From Herbiconiux moechotypicola (GTDB lineage: Bacteria > Actinomycetota > Actinomycetes > Actinomycetales > Microbacteriaceae), in contig NZ_JANLCN010000013.1 of the NCBI RefSeq assembly GCF_024979255.1, positions 62,001 through 126,000 on the forward strand: a DNA stretch of 64,000 nt. Direction: 5' to 3'. This document shows positions 8,139-17,201 of the stretch, piece after piece; position 1 is the first letter of the stretch, and every line of letters starts with the position of its first letter. Position numbers and translations under genes: made by a program. The notes below the pieces were generated by a model. It did no database searches. It was not told the DNA's origin and saw only the letters and a list, made by a program, of their open reading frames with translations.

Positions 8139-9902
8139 GTGAACTCGAGACGCCTCTGGTCCCTGTCCGCCCTCGGTGTCTTCGTCTCGATCGCTCTGGC
8201 CGCGTGCGTGCTCGAGCCGTCACCGACCGCCACGCAGACCGAGGCGGCGGGCCCGACGGCGACCCCGCGGCCCTCGGCCACCGCCACACCGCGAGCGACG
8301 GCGACCCCCTCTCCCACCGCATCCGCCGCCCCCTCGTCACCCGACGCCGACGCCGGCGGCGGATCGGGCACAGGCTCGGGTGGTGGCTCGGCGTCGGGAG
8401 GCTCCGCGTCGGGCGGCTCGGGAGGGGGCGCCTCCGGCGGGTCCGGCTCCGTCACCCCGACGCCCGCTCCGGCCCCCGAGCCGACGCCCACGCCGACCCC
8501 GGCCCCCACGCCCGAGCCGCCCCAGCCCGCCGTGCCCGCCGCGTGCCCCACCAGCGACACCGACCCGGGCATCCCGGCGGAGGCCTTCGGCGCCATCGCC
8601 GAGTACTCCACCGCCGCCCTCCCGCAGGGTGAGGACTGCACCGGCTTCCGCGCCTTCCTCTCGACCGGGCTGCCCCAGTACGACTCCCAGTCGTACGAAT
8701 TCTTCGGGCGCCTGGTCGACGACGCCGGCGACGTGAACTCCGTCGCCCTCATGTCCCAGGGCAACACGCTCATCCCCGGCCTCGAGCTGCCCCTGCTCAC
8801 CATGGAGGAGGCCGGGCTCATCTTCAACCGGCTCGAGCAGGGCGACGGCCCGATCATCGGCGGCATCGACGGCCTCGCCGATCTCGGCGTGCCGGTGTCG
8901 ATCGACTACCAGCCGTGGAGCATCGACGTGCAGCACGAGGTGACCGGTCAGCCCACCCAGAACATCACGATGCGCGTCGTCTCGGGCAGCATCGGCGCCG
9001 TGGGGGCCGTGTACGAGCTCGAGGTCTCCGTACCCACCACGGCCTCGGGCGCGAGCGACGCCGTGCCCACCACCTTGTTCGTGCGCGCGAAGGACACCAC
9101 GGGCATGATCCAGTGGGGCTACGGGCCGAACGGCTTCTTCCCGCTCTGGATGTTCGACGGCTCACCGCTCGAGACGCCGGACGGCAGCATCGCGACCACC
9201 GACCAGCGCGGCCCGATCACCGACGCGTTCGGCGGTGACATCGGCGCCTACCTCGCCGCCACCGGCGATCCGATGACCGGGCAGGGTTCGCAGTACTACT
9301 CCATGCCGCTCGTGCAGGTCGAGGAGTGGTCGATGCAGCGCGGCACGGAGACCCTGGCGCATGGATCCGACGGCCTGCTGTTCTTCGACAACCTCACCGA
9401 GACCTACAACGACTCCGCCGTCTACCTGCTGAAGAACGGCTACAGCTGGACGGAGTTCTCGGTGATGCTGCCCGACACCCTCCAGGGCATGCTCATCGCC
9501 GTGACCGAGCAGCCCGAGGTGGGCCGCCTCTACTACGCGATGCGCGGCGGCGCGGGCTCCACCCAGTCGGCGAACGGCACGCTCGCACCCACCGACAACT
9601 GGCCCCAGGGTGCCATCACGGTCACCCCCGACAAGTCGAAGTCGTGGACCTCCCCGACCAGCTGCTACGTCTACGACCTCCAGTACCACGTGCAGCTCGA
9701 GGCCTCGGCCACCCGCCCCGCCGCCGACCTCGTCTTCACCGCCACGGCGCAGAATCAGGAGCTCGACGTGCTCCACCGCTCGGCCTACGAGGGACTCTTC
9801 GACTACTCGGGGACCATCGACGGCGAGGCGGTGAGCGGATACGCGTGGGGCGAGATCCAGGGCGTCGCGCCCAAGGGCGATGTGAAGCCGCCGAGCTGCT
9901 GA
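8139..9902 (+). CDS. Secreted lipoprotein with Thr/Pro- and Gly/Ser-rich linker
   Basis: A 587-residue exported protein starting at GTG. The signal peptide ends in a lipobox (LAAC, Cys 23). Residues 25-70 are Thr/Pro/Ala repeats, 70-105 are Gly/Ser-rich and 105-135 are Pro/Thr repeats: a long flexible wall-spanning linker. The globular part (about 140-587) contains NPQ-like WGYGPNGFFPLW and ends with SGYAWGEIQG, reminiscent of lipocalin-like AttH/CrtC secreted domains; that assignment is weak. It is divergent from the unknown 519-residue gene and stands 90 nt before an NtaA-like monooxygenase gene, with a promoter-operator between them. Confidence 0.8.
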   Translation: MNSRRLWSLSALGVFVSIALAACVLEPSPTATQTEAAGPTATPRPSATATPRATATPSPTASAAPSSPDADAGGGSGTGSGGGSASGGSASGGSGGGASGGSGSVTPTPAPAPEPTPTPTPAPTPEPPQPAVPAACPTSDTDPGIPAEAFGAIAEYSTAALPQGEDCTGFRAFLSTGLPQYDSQSYEFFGRLVDDAGDVNSVALMSQGNTLIPGLELPLLTMEEAGLIFNRLEQGDGPIIGGIDGLADLGVPVSIDYQPWSIDVQHEVTGQPTQNITMRVVSGSIGAVGAVYELEVSVPTTASGASDAVPTTLFVRAKDTTGMIQWGYGPNGFFPLWMFDGSPLETPDGSIATTDQRGPITDAFGGDIGAYLAATGDPMTGQGSQYYSMPLVQVEEWSMQRGTETLAHGSDGLLFFDNLTETYNDSAVYLLKNGYSWTEFSVMLPDTLQGMLIAVTEQPEVGRLYYAMRGGAGSTQSANGTLAPTDNWPQGAITVTPDKSKSWTSPTSCYVYDLQYHVQLEASATRPAADLVFTATAQNQELDVLHRSAYEGLFDYSGTIDGEAVSGYAWGEIQGVAPKGDVKPPSC

Positions 9903-9906
9903 CGGG

Positions 9907-9925
9907 CGTTTCCCGCACCGAAACG
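9907..9925. repeat. Inverted repeat upstream of the first NtaA-like gene
   Basis: CGTTTC and GAAACG arms around 7 nt, in the short gap after the lipoprotein stop. It may be a regulatory site or part of the lipoprotein gene's 3' end; there is no T-tract. Confidence 0.3.
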
Positions 9926-9945
9926 CGGGCGAAACACGCGTGCCC

Positions 9946-9978
9946 TAGCGTTTGAGATATCAGATCAGGTATCCGAAA
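9946..9978 (+). promoter_or_regulatory. -10 box and operator of the NtaA-like gene
   Basis: A -10-like TAGCGT (9946-9951) is followed directly by TTGAGATATCAGATCAGG. The 13 bases GAGATATCAGATC are identical to the aldehyde dehydrogenase operator. No good -35 is seen. Confidence 0.5.
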
Positions 9979-9992
9979 CTAGGGAGCGCGCC

Positions 9993-11309
9993 ATGGCGGC
10001 CTCGGCTTCACCGTTCCACCTCGGCTTCTTCACCGCGTTCGCCCCCGACGAGTGGAACGGCCCACTCGCCTCGGGCGGCGGCGACTTCTGGACGGGCGAC
10101 TTCTACGTCGACATCGCCCGCGACCTGGAGCGCGCGAAGTTCGACTTCATCCTGTTCGAAGACGCCATCGCGGTGCCCGACAGCTTCGGCGGCTCGCGTG
10201 ACGTCTACCTCGAGAACGCCTTCGTGGCCCCCAAGCACGACCCCGTGCCGCTCACCGCCGTCATCGGCTCGCACACCAGGCACCTCGGCGTCGCGGCCAC
10301 CATGTCGACCACCTGGAACCGCCCCTACTCCGTAGCCCGCCTGGCCTCCACCATCGACTCCATGACGGGCGGGCGCTTCGGCTGGAACCTCGTCACCACC
10401 GCCGGCGCGGGCATCGCCGAGAACTTCGGGGTGGAGAGCTACCCCGGCCACGACGAGCGCTACGCCATCGCGCACGAGACCGTCACGATCGCGAAAGGGC
10501 TCTGGGACTCCTGGTCACCCACCGCCGTCGTGCGCGACCACGCCACCGGCGTCTACGCCGACCCTGCGCAGGTGCACGAGATCAACTACCGCGGCGAGCA
10601 CTTCGCCTCCCGCGGCCCGCTCAACACCGTGCGCTCGCCCCAGGGCCGGCCGGTGCTCATCCAGGCCGGCTCCTCCGAGGCCGGGCGCGACTTCGCCGCC
10701 GCGCACGCGGAGTGCATCGTGGCCACCGAGCGCGGACCCGAGGCCATGAGGGCCTTCCGCGACGACATGCGCCGCCGGCTCGAGCTCGCGGGCCGCCACC
10801 CCGACAGCTGCAAGGTGATGTACCTGGTCACCCCGATCGTGGGCCGCACCGACTCGGAGGCCGAGGCGCTCTACCGCGACATCCTGGCCACCAAGCGCTC
10901 GCAGCTCGACATCCTGGCGCGCATGTCGGGCTGGACGGGCCACGACCTCTCGGTCTACGACCTCGACCAGCCCCTCCCGCGCATCCACACCGAGGGCAGC
11001 CAGGGCATCCTGGAGCGCCTCGCCCAGTGGGGCAGCGGCAAGACCCTGCGCGAGTGCATCGTGGAGATGGGCTTCTCGAGCGACAGCGTCGACCTCATCG
11101 GCTCGGCCGAGACCGTGGCCGAGGAGATGTGTGCGGTGATGGACGAGGTGGGAGGCGACGGCTACCTCATCGAGGCGCCCGGCTTCCAGCCCAGCCGATG
11201 GTTCGTCACCACCATCACGGATGCGCTGGTGCCGGCCCTGCAGCGCCGCGGCCGGGTGCGCACCGAGTACACGGGCACCACCCTGCGCGAGAACCTGCTC
11301 GCCTTCTGA
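9993..11309 (+). CDS. NtaA/SnaA/DszA-family flavin-dependent monooxygenase 1
   Basis: A 438-residue FMNH2-using two-component monooxygenase subunit. Family marks: FHLGFFTAF at the N-terminus, YSVARLASTIDSMTGGRFGW (about 110), GRPVLIQAGSSEAGRDFAA (about 213) and the C-terminal ALQRRGRVRTEYTGTTLREN. Relatives oxidise nitrilotriacetate, dibenzothiophene sulfone or alkanesulfonates with reduced flavin supplied by a separate reductase, and none is encoded nearby. It is a single-gene unit under the shared operator, convergent with the RutA-like operon. Its substrate is unknown; a sulfur heterocycle such as thiazole is one possibility. Confidence 0.85.
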   Translation: MAASASPFHLGFFTAFAPDEWNGPLASGGGDFWTGDFYVDIARDLERAKFDFILFEDAIAVPDSFGGSRDVYLENAFVAPKHDPVPLTAVIGSHTRHLGVAATMSTTWNRPYSVARLASTIDSMTGGRFGWNLVTTAGAGIAENFGVESYPGHDERYAIAHETVTIAKGLWDSWSPTAVVRDHATGVYADPAQVHEINYRGEHFASRGPLNTVRSPQGRPVLIQAGSSEAGRDFAAAHAECIVATERGPEAMRAFRDDMRRRLELAGRHPDSCKVMYLVTPIVGRTDSEAEALYRDILATKRSQLDILARMSGWTGHDLSVYDLDQPLPRIHTEGSQGILERLAQWGSGKTLRECIVEMGFSSDSVDLIGSAETVAEEMCAVMDEVGGDGYLIEAPGFQPSRWFVTTITDALVPALQRRGRVRTEYTGTTLRENLLAF

Positions 11310-11314
11310 CTCCG

Positions 11315-11346
11315 GTCCCGCCGCGACGGCGTCGCCGCGGCGGGAC
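11315..11346. terminator. Bidirectional hairpin between convergent operons
   Basis: Perfect 11-bp stem (GTCCCGCCGCG / CGCGGCGGGAC) with a 10-nt loop between the convergent monooxygenase genes. There is no T-tract, as is common in actinobacteria. Confidence 0.6.
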
Positions 11347-11351
11347 GCGTC

Positions 11352-12431
11352 TCAGGCCGCGGCGACGCGGCCGAAGCCGTCCTTCACCAGCAGCGGCACG
11401 ATCTGCTCGCCGAGCACCGTGAGGTCGTCGACGAAGTCGGGCATGATGAACACCGCCCCGTCGATGTCTCCGGTGTCGATCATGTCGGCCAGCTGCTCGG
11501 CGATGGTCTCGGGCGAGCCCGCCACGGTGCCCGTGGAGATGGCCGTCGCATCCGCCCACCCCTCGTTGTCGGGGTTCAGGGCGGTGGCGTCGTGCGACAC
11601 GGCGCCCCACTCGCGCGCCATGTTGCCGAGCGCGATGAGGTCGCGGCCCTCGTTGTAGTAGTCGATGCGCTTCTGGGCGTCGGCGTCGGTCTCGCCCGGG
11701 ATGATCATGAACACGCAGTAGGTCTTGAGGTTGTCGCCGTTCTCCTGCGAGATGCGGCGCGCGCGCAGCGCGGTGCTCACCACCGAGTCGCGCGAGGTGC
11801 CCTCGAACAGCACGCCGTCGAGGTGCTTGGCCACGAAGGCCATGCCGGTGTCGCTGGTGGCCGCGCAGATCATCTGGGGGATGCCGCCGACCGGCTTCGG
11901 GTCGGACTGGCAGTCCTCGAGCTGGAAGAACTCGCCGTCGTAGTCGACCGTCTTCTCGGTCCACAGCGCCTTCACCACCTCGACCCACTCGGTGGCGCGG
12001 CGGTACTTGACCGAGCTGTCGAGGTCGCGGCCGAGGCCCATCTGCGTCTCGGAGACCCGGTTGCCGCCGGCCACGATGTTGAGGCCGGTGCGCCCGTTGG
12101 AGATCTGGCTCTGCGTGGCCACCATCTTCGCCACGATCGCCGGGTGCATCATCGCGGTGTTCACCGTCGACCACACCCCGATGTCCTGCGTGGCCTGGGC
12201 GAGGCCCGCGCCCGTGACGAGCGACTCGAGGTTCACGTCGAAGTGCTTCGAGGGGCCGCCGTAGCCGCGCCACACCGCCTGCGAGAGCGTGAAGTCGAAG
12301 CCGAAGCGCTCCGACAGCCGCGCCACCTCGAGGTTGTACTCGTAGCTGCCGTCGAGCTCGGGGATGTTCGCCGACGGGATCCAGCCGCCGCTGCCCACCG
12401 GCATGAAGATGCCGTACTCGATGTCCTTCAT
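11352..12431 (-). CDS. RutA-like pyrimidine ring-opening flavin monooxygenase
   Basis: A 359-residue LLM protein aligning along its length with RutA, which opens uracil between N3 and C4 using FMN and O2. Shared blocks: YGIFMPVGSGGWI (RutA IGVFVPIGNNGWL), FDFTLSQAVWRGYGGPSKHF, NLESLVTGAGLAQAT, DCQSDPKP and ICAATSDTGMAFVAKH. Its ATG overlaps the stop of the ABC ATPase gene (ATGA). It is the last gene of the importer operon, which ties uptake to ring cleavage. The likely substrate is a 2-methyl-4-oxopyrimidine derived from thiamine rather than uracil; that is inference. No rutB-F genes are present. Confidence 0.85.
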   Translation of the reverse strand: MKDIEYGIFMPVGSGGWIPSANIPELDGSYEYNLEVARLSERFGFDFTLSQAVWRGYGGPSKHFDVNLESLVTGAGLAQATQDIGVWSTVNTAMMHPAIVAKMVATQSQISNGRTGLNIVAGGNRVSETQMGLGRDLDSSVKYRRATEWVEVVKALWTEKTVDYDGEFFQLEDCQSDPKPVGGIPQMICAATSDTGMAFVAKHLDGVLFEGTSRDSVVSTALRARRISQENGDNLKTYCVFMIIPGETDADAQKRIDYYNEGRDLIALGNMAREWGAVSHDATALNPDNEGWADATAISTGTVAGSPETIAEQLADMIDTGDIDGAVFIMPDFVDDLTVLGEQIVPLLVKDGFGRVAAA

Positions 12432-13243
12432 CGCTTCTCTGCTCCGTTCTGCTGGGCGAATGCCTTGCGCGACTCCTCGTGCAGCACCTCGATGAGCTGC
12501 TCCTCGTACGCCGCGAACTCCGGCGAGGTCACGATCCCCAGCTCGCGCGGCCGGGGGAGGTCGATCTCGAGCTCGAGACGCACGGATGCGGGACGCGCGG
12601 TGAGCACGATCACGCGGTCCGAGAGGTACACGGCCTCGCGGATGTCGTGGGTGATGAGCACCGCCGTCCACGAGTACTCCGACCACACGCCCTGCAGCCA
12701 GTTCTGCATCTCGATCCTGGTGAGCGAGTCGAGCGCGCCGAACGGCTCGTCGAGCAGCAGGATCTCGCGGCCCTGCACGACCGTGCGCAGCAGGGCGGCG
12801 CGCTGGCGCATCCCGCCCGAGAGCTCGTACGGGTGGGCGTTCTCGTAGCCCGCGAGCCCGAAGGTGGAGAAGAACGACTTCGCGCGCTCGACCGCCTTCT
12901 TCTTGGGCACGCCCTGCACCTCGAGGCCCAGGGCCCCGTTCTCGGCGATGGTGCGCCACGGGAAGAGCAGGTCCTTCTGCGGCATGTAGGCGAAGTGCTC
13001 GCGCTGCCCGTTCACCACGGCGCCGTCGACCTTCACCTCGCCCTCGGTGGGGAGTTCGAGCCCGGCGATGATGTTGAACATCGTGCTCTTGCCGCATCCG
13101 GAGGGCCCGATGACCGAGACGAACTCGCCCGGCTTCACCGAGAACGACACGTCGCGCACGACCTCGCGCGTCTCGCCGCCGCCGAGGGCGAACTGCTTGT
13201 CGAGGCCGACCAGCTCGATCTTGGGAGTCATCTCAGCGTGCAC
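12428..13243 (-). CDS. ABC transporter ATPase (ThiZ/TauB/SsuB type)
   Basis: A 271-residue ABC ATPase powering import with the neighbouring permease and binding protein. Walker A is GPSGCGKST (about 47), the signature [12 protein letters not shown] (about 140), Walker [13 protein letters not shown] (about 162) and the switch histidine LITHD (about 195). The GTG at 13243 was chosen because AGGAAGG lies 6 nt upstream; it overlaps the permease stop by 11 nt. An ATG four codons later lacks a site. It belongs to the nitrate/sulfonate/thiamine-pyrimidine subfamily and, given the ThiY-like binding protein, is best read as ThiZ-like. Confidence 0.9.
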   Translation of the reverse strand: MHAEMTPKIELVGLDKQFALGGGETREVVRDVSFSVKPGEFVSVIGPSGCGKSTMFNIIAGLELPTEGEVKVDGAVVNGQREHFAYMPQKDLLFPWRTIAENGALGLEVQGVPKKKAVERAKSFFSTFGLAGYENAHPYELSGGMRQRAALLRTVVQGREILLLDEPFGALDSLTRIEMQNWLQGVWSEYSWTAVLITHDIREAVYLSDRVIVLTARPASVRLELEIDLPRPRELGIVTSPEFAAYEEQLIEVLHEESRKAFAQQNGAEKR

Positions 13244-14030
13244 CGCGCGCCTTCCTCTCTTTGAAGCTCCAGGGGATGACCACTCGCTCGATGAGGAAGG
13301 TCAGAAGGTAGAGGCTGATGCTCAGCACCGCCGTCACCGCGACGGCCGCGAGCACCAGGTCGGTGCGGAAGGCGTTCTTCTGGGTGCTCATGAAGATGCC
13401 GAGGCCCTGCTGGGCGCCCACGTACTCCGCGAAGATGGCGCCGACCACCGCGTAGGTGATGGAGATGCGGAGTGCGGTGAAGAACGAGGGCATGGCCGAA
13501 GGGAGCCGTACGTAGACGAACTCCTTCCAGCGCCCCGCCCCCATGCTGCGCAGCAGGTTGCTGGTCTCGCGGTCGGCCTTGTTGAAGCCCTCGATGAGCC
13601 CCACCACGATCGGGAAGAAGGTGACGAGGGCCACCACCAGGATCTTCGGCAGCAGCCCGAAGCCGAACCAGATGATCATGAGCGGGGCGATGGCGATGAT
13701 CGGGATGGTCTGCGAGGCCACCAGCAGCGGCATGAGGCCGCGGCGCAGCACCCCGGAGAAGTCGATCGCGATGGCGATCGCCCACGCCACGATCAGCGAG
13801 AAGGCGAAACCGATGAGCGTCACCTGCAGGGTGGCCAGCGTGTGGCCCCAGATGATGTCCGCGCGCTCGAAGCCCTCCACGAACACCCGCGAGGGCGCCG
13901 GCAGCACCTGCGGCCGCATGCCGGTGAGGGTCACCGCGAGCTCCCAGCCCACGAGCAGCACCAGCACGATCGCGACCGGGGGGATCACCGTCCCCCAGAA
14001 TCCGCCTCGCGTCATGCGCTTGGTCTTCAC
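13233..14030 (-). CDS. ABC transporter permease (ThiX type)
   Basis: A 265-residue inner-membrane permease of the BPD_transp_1 family with about six membrane segments, from VIPPVAIVLVLLVGWEL to ISLYLLTFLIERVV. The ATPase-contacting EAA loop lies in EFVYVRLPSAMPSFFTALR (about 180). The GTG start overlaps the TenA stop (GTGA) and has GGAGG 7 nt upstream, so it is translationally coupled. Together with the ATPase and the ThiY-like protein it forms a complete importer for a thiamine-derived pyrimidine. Confidence 0.9.
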   Translation of the reverse strand: MKTKRMTRGGFWGTVIPPVAIVLVLLVGWELAVTLTGMRPQVLPAPSRVFVEGFERADIIWGHTLATLQVTLIGFAFSLIVAWAIAIAIDFSGVLRRGLMPLLVASQTIPIIAIAPLMIIWFGFGLLPKILVVALVTFFPIVVGLIEGFNKADRETSNLLRSMGAGRWKEFVYVRLPSAMPSFFTALRISITYAVVGAIFAEYVGAQQGLGIFMSTQKNAFRTDLVLAAVAVTAVLSISLYLLTFLIERVVIPWSFKERKARGAR

Positions 14031-14671
14031 GTCGATGCCTCCACGGTCTCGGGGTGTTGGTTCCAGAATCGTCGTTCGAGTTCGAGGGCGTCGCCCACGA
14101 TCGAGTGCGCGCGCTCCACGGTGAGCGGCGCGGTGTCGATCATGGCGAGGTGGCGGTCGACCAGGGCGGCGTAGTCGGCGCCGGTGTAGATGTCGATCCA
14201 GTCGCGGTAGGGGCCGGATGCGGCCTCCCGCAGCGAGTCGAGGGCGAGCCCGTAGCCCTGGATGCACGGCAGCATCGCCACGAGCATCCCGGCCGCGTCG
14301 GCGTGGAAGGAGTCGTAGAACGCGAGGTAGTCGAGGGTCTCGCGGGAGGGCCGCACCGACGCGAAGTCGCAGCCGAAGGGCTCGGCGGCCCGTTTGTGGT
14401 GGTCGAGCTCCACCGTCACCACGCCGTGGGCGAGGGCGACGAAGTACTCCAGGGTCTCGTCGTCGGTGGAGTTCGCGGCCAGCCGGCTGTAGTGCCGGGC
14501 GTAGGCTTTGAGGTAGAGGTAGTCCTGCTCGAGGTAGTGGCGGAACACCGCGGTGTCGAGCGTGCCGGAGCGGATGCCGGCGAGGATCGGCAGATCGGCC
14601 CAGCCCGCCACGCCCTCCGCGATGGTCGCGGAGAGGCCGGCAGAGAGCGTGGGGGCTGGGCTGTCTGTCAT
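14027..14671 (-). CDS. TenA-family thiaminase II / aminopyrimidine aminohydrolase 1
   Basis: A 214-residue all-helical TenA protein. TenA hydrolyses 4-amino-5-aminomethyl-2-methylpyrimidine to the hydroxymethyl pyrimidine HMP, and slowly thiamine itself. The nucleophilic cysteine is in AMLPCIQGYG (about 135), the conserved tyrosines in EQDYLYLKAYARHY (about 46-60) and the late glutamate in LELERRFWNQ (about 203), so it is the cysteine-type TenA. It sits between the ThiY-like gene (5-nt gap) and the permease gene, the same gene company as the Bacillus thiXYZ-tenA salvage cluster. Confidence 0.92.
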   Translation of the reverse strand: MTDSPAPTLSAGLSATIAEGVAGWADLPILAGIRSGTLDTAVFRHYLEQDYLYLKAYARHYSRLAANSTDDETLEYFVALAHGVVTVELDHHKRAAEPFGCDFASVRPSRETLDYLAFYDSFHADAAGMLVAMLPCIQGYGLALDSLREAASGPYRDWIDIYTGADYAALVDRHLAMIDTAPLTVERAHSIVGDALELERRFWNQHPETVEAST

Positions 14672-14676
14672 GGTGA

Positions 14677-15720
14677 TCAGTCGGTGAGGTACTCGTTGGT
14701 GTAGAACGACGACCAGTCCGGCGCCTCGGTGAGGGTGTTGCCGTCGACGTCGGCGAGCAGGCCCGACTCGAGGTAGAACTCGCCGAGGCCGGCCCACTGC
14801 TCGTCGGTCATGAGGCCGAACTCGCCGTTCTCGTCGAGCATGAAGTCGCTCGAGAGCAGCTCCTGGCTCTTGGTCACGAGCTCCTCCTCGGTGAGCACGT
14901 CGGGGTTGGCCTCCATGAGGATGGCGGCCGAGCCGTCGGGGTCGGCGATGGCGTCCTCGTAGCCCTTGGCGAGCGCCTGGGTGAAGGCCTTGGTGGTCTC
15001 GGGGTTCTCGCCCATCCAGGTCTTGTTGCCGAGCACGAGCAGGCCGTAGTTGTCGGGGAAGCCGTAGTCGGTGAACTGGAAGTACTTCATCGGGGTGCCG
15101 TTGAGCTCCGCCTCGATGCCCTCCCAGGTCTCGAACGGGATGGTGAAGTCGACGTCTCCGGAGTAGAGCGCCTCGTAGGCGCTCGTGCCGAGGGTGACGT
15201 TCTCGAACTCGCCGGTGCCGCCGTCGGCCTTGATGACCGCCTGGAGCGTCGGCACCTCGGAGGGGCTGCCGAAGCCGGCGTAGGTGAGGCCGTCGAGGTC
15301 TTTCGGCGACTGGATGCTGTCGTCGTCGGCGCGCATGCCGATGGCGGTGACCCAGGTCTGGATGGGGGCCATGATCGCCTGCACGTCGGCGCCGGCGGCC
15401 ATCGAGAAGGTGGTGACGTCTTGGAAGCCGATGCCGAAGTCGGCGGCGCCCGCGTCGATCAGCGTCTCGGGGTAGGAGCCGTTGTAGGGCAGGATCTCCA
15501 CGTCCAGCCCGGCCTCCTCGAAGTAGCCCTTCTCGAGGGCGACGTAGAGGCCGGTGTGGTTGGTGTTGGGCGTCCAGTCGAGGGCGAAGGTCACGTGGGT
15601 GAGCTCGCCGTCGGCCGAGGCCGTCGACTCGGTGGCGGAGCCGCCGCTGGAGCAGGCGGCGAGCAGGCCGGCGGTGGCGACGAGCGCCACTCCGGTCGCG
15701 AGGTGTCGCGTCTTCATCAT
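14677..15720 (-). CDS. ThiY-like (NMT1/THI5) substrate-binding lipoprotein
   Basis: A 347-residue extracytoplasmic binding protein. The signal peptide ends in LAAC (Cys about 23) followed by SSGGSATEST, so it is a lipoprotein. The mature N-terminus FALDWTPNTNHTGLYVALEK is the hallmark of ThiY, which binds N-formyl-4-amino-5-aminomethyl-2-methylpyrimidine from degraded thiamine. GAADFGIGFQDVTTF (about 88) is the usual pocket segment. GAGGA lies 7 nt before the ATG at 15720. The ligand is inferred from family and from the two TenA genes. Confidence 0.9.
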   Translation of the reverse strand: MMKTRHLATGVALVATAGLLAACSSGGSATESTASADGELTHVTFALDWTPNTNHTGLYVALEKGYFEEAGLDVEILPYNGSYPETLIDAGAADFGIGFQDVTTFSMAAGADVQAIMAPIQTWVTAIGMRADDDSIQSPKDLDGLTYAGFGSPSEVPTLQAVIKADGGTGEFENVTLGTSAYEALYSGDVDFTIPFETWEGIEAELNGTPMKYFQFTDYGFPDNYGLLVLGNKTWMGENPETTKAFTQALAKGYEDAIADPDGSAAILMEANPDVLTEEELVTKSQELLSSDFMLDENGEFGLMTDEQWAGLGEFYLESGLLADVDGNTLTEAPDWSSFYTNEYLTD

Positions 15721-15824
15721 TGCTGGGTCCTCTTTCGTGGTCGGGCGGTGCAGGGGGCCGTGCGGTGGGAAGGGGATCGGGATTCGGAACGGGTTCGGGA
15801 TGCGGGGAGGGTGATGCGGATGCG

Positions 15825-17150
15825 TCACGCCGGGCGGGTGACGACCTCCATGCGGGCGACGGTGCGGCGGAAGGCCTCGTTGGCCTTCCGCACGATCTCC
15901 GACTCGTCGACGGTGGTGAGCTCGCGGCCGCGCATGAGCACCTTGCCGTCGACGATGGTGGTGTCGACCATGCCGCCGTTGGCCGCGAAGACGAGGTGGC
16001 TGGTCATGTGCACCGGGGTGTCGCGCAGCATCGGGGTGAACTCGACCGAGTTCGTCTCCACCAGGATGACGTCGGCCTTCGCCCCCGCCTCCAGCCGGCC
16101 GGTGTCGTGGCCCAGAGCGCGGGCGCCGTTGTTCGTGGCCATGCGCAGCACGTTCGCCGCCGGCATGAGCGAGGCGTCCTGCCGCTGGGCGCGGTGCACC
16201 AGCGAGGAGTACTTCATGACCTCGAACATGTCGGCGGAGTTGTTGCACTCCACGGCGTCGTGCCCGAGGCCCACGTTGATTCCGGCGGCGAGCATCTCGG
16301 GCACCCGGGCGATGCCGTTGCCGAGCTTGGCGTTCGACGAGGGGTTGTGCGAGATGTGGGTGCCGGTCTCGGCCATCATGCGGATCTCGTCGTCGTTGAG
16401 GTGCACGCAGTGCGCGGCGACCACGTCGGGGCCGAGGAAGCCGGTCTCGTAAGCGAGCTCGGTGGGCCGCTTGCCGAAGCGCTCCAGGCTGTTCTCCACC
16501 TCCGACATCGACTCGTTGAGGTGGATGTGGATGCCGATGCCGAGCTCGTCGGCGAGCGCCCGGGTGTCGCGCAGCAGCTCGGGCGAGGCCAGCGGCAGCC
16601 ACTCGATGCCGAAGCGCACCTGGATGAGTCCGTTGTTCGCGCCGTGGCTGCGGTGGAAGGCGTCGACGTTGTCCTGCAGCGTGTCGAGGTTGTACTCGTC
16701 GAGCGCGATGTCGTTGGAGAGCACCGCGCGGATGCCCACGACCTCGGCGGCGTCGGCGAGCGCGTCGAGCTTGCGGTACATGTCGTTGACCGTGGTGCAG
16801 CCCGACTTGATCGACTCGGTGTAGCTCGCCATCGCCGCCCAGTAGGCGGCGTCGTAGTCGAGGGCCCGGATGAGCGGGTACCAGCATTCGTCGAGGTACT
16901 CCCAGAGCGGGAGGTGGTCGTTGTAGCCTTTGCCGAGCGCGGTGTGGAAGTGCAGGTCGACGAGGCCGGGCATCACGATCTTGTCGGTCGCGTCGATCAC
17001 TTCGTCCCCCTCGCCGGCCGCCGGGGCCTCGGCGTCGGGGCCGATCCAGGCGATCCGGTCGCCGTCGATGACGAGCGCGCCCTCCTCGAGGTAGGTCCCG
17101 GCCTCGTCGAGAGTGAGGACCATGCCGTGGCGGATGATGATGCGGGACAT
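15825..17150 (-). CDS. ATZ/TRZ-type amidohydrolase (probable aminopyrimidine deaminase)
   Basis: A 441-residue metal-dependent hydrolase of the chlorohydrolase / S-adenosylhomocysteine deaminase / cytosine deaminase group. Metal ligands: HFH in VDLHFHTALG (about 66), H in IGIHIHLNES (about 203), H in AAHCVHL (about 243) and the aspartate in LGHDAVECNN (about 293). These enzymes replace an exocyclic ring amino group with oxygen. It is first in the importer operon, 104 nt before the binding-protein gene. The attractive role is deamination of the 4-amino group of the imported pyrimidine, which would give a RutA-type 4-oxo substrate; that is inference. GAAAGG precedes the ATG. Confidence 0.88.
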   Translation of the reverse strand: MSRIIIRHGMVLTLDEAGTYLEEGALVIDGDRIAWIGPDAEAPAAGEGDEVIDATDKIVMPGLVDLHFHTALGKGYNDHLPLWEYLDECWYPLIRALDYDAAYWAAMASYTESIKSGCTTVNDMYRKLDALADAAEVVGIRAVLSNDIALDEYNLDTLQDNVDAFHRSHGANNGLIQVRFGIEWLPLASPELLRDTRALADELGIGIHIHLNESMSEVENSLERFGKRPTELAYETGFLGPDVVAAHCVHLNDDEIRMMAETGTHISHNPSSNAKLGNGIARVPEMLAAGINVGLGHDAVECNNSADMFEVMKYSSLVHRAQRQDASLMPAANVLRMATNNGARALGHDTGRLEAGAKADVILVETNSVEFTPMLRDTPVHMTSHLVFAANGGMVDTTIVDGKVLMRGRELTTVDESEIVRKANEAFRRTVARMEVVTRPA

Positions 17151-17201
17151 CGCGCGGCCTTTCGGGTGGTGGATGGCGGTGGAGACCGAGTGGTTCGGGT
17201 T

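Noticed and set aside
15721-15824. A separate promoter for the ThiY-like gene
   Set aside because: The 104-nt gap has G-rich repeats but no -10/-35 pair or AGATCT element; co-transcription with the amidohydrolase is simpler.
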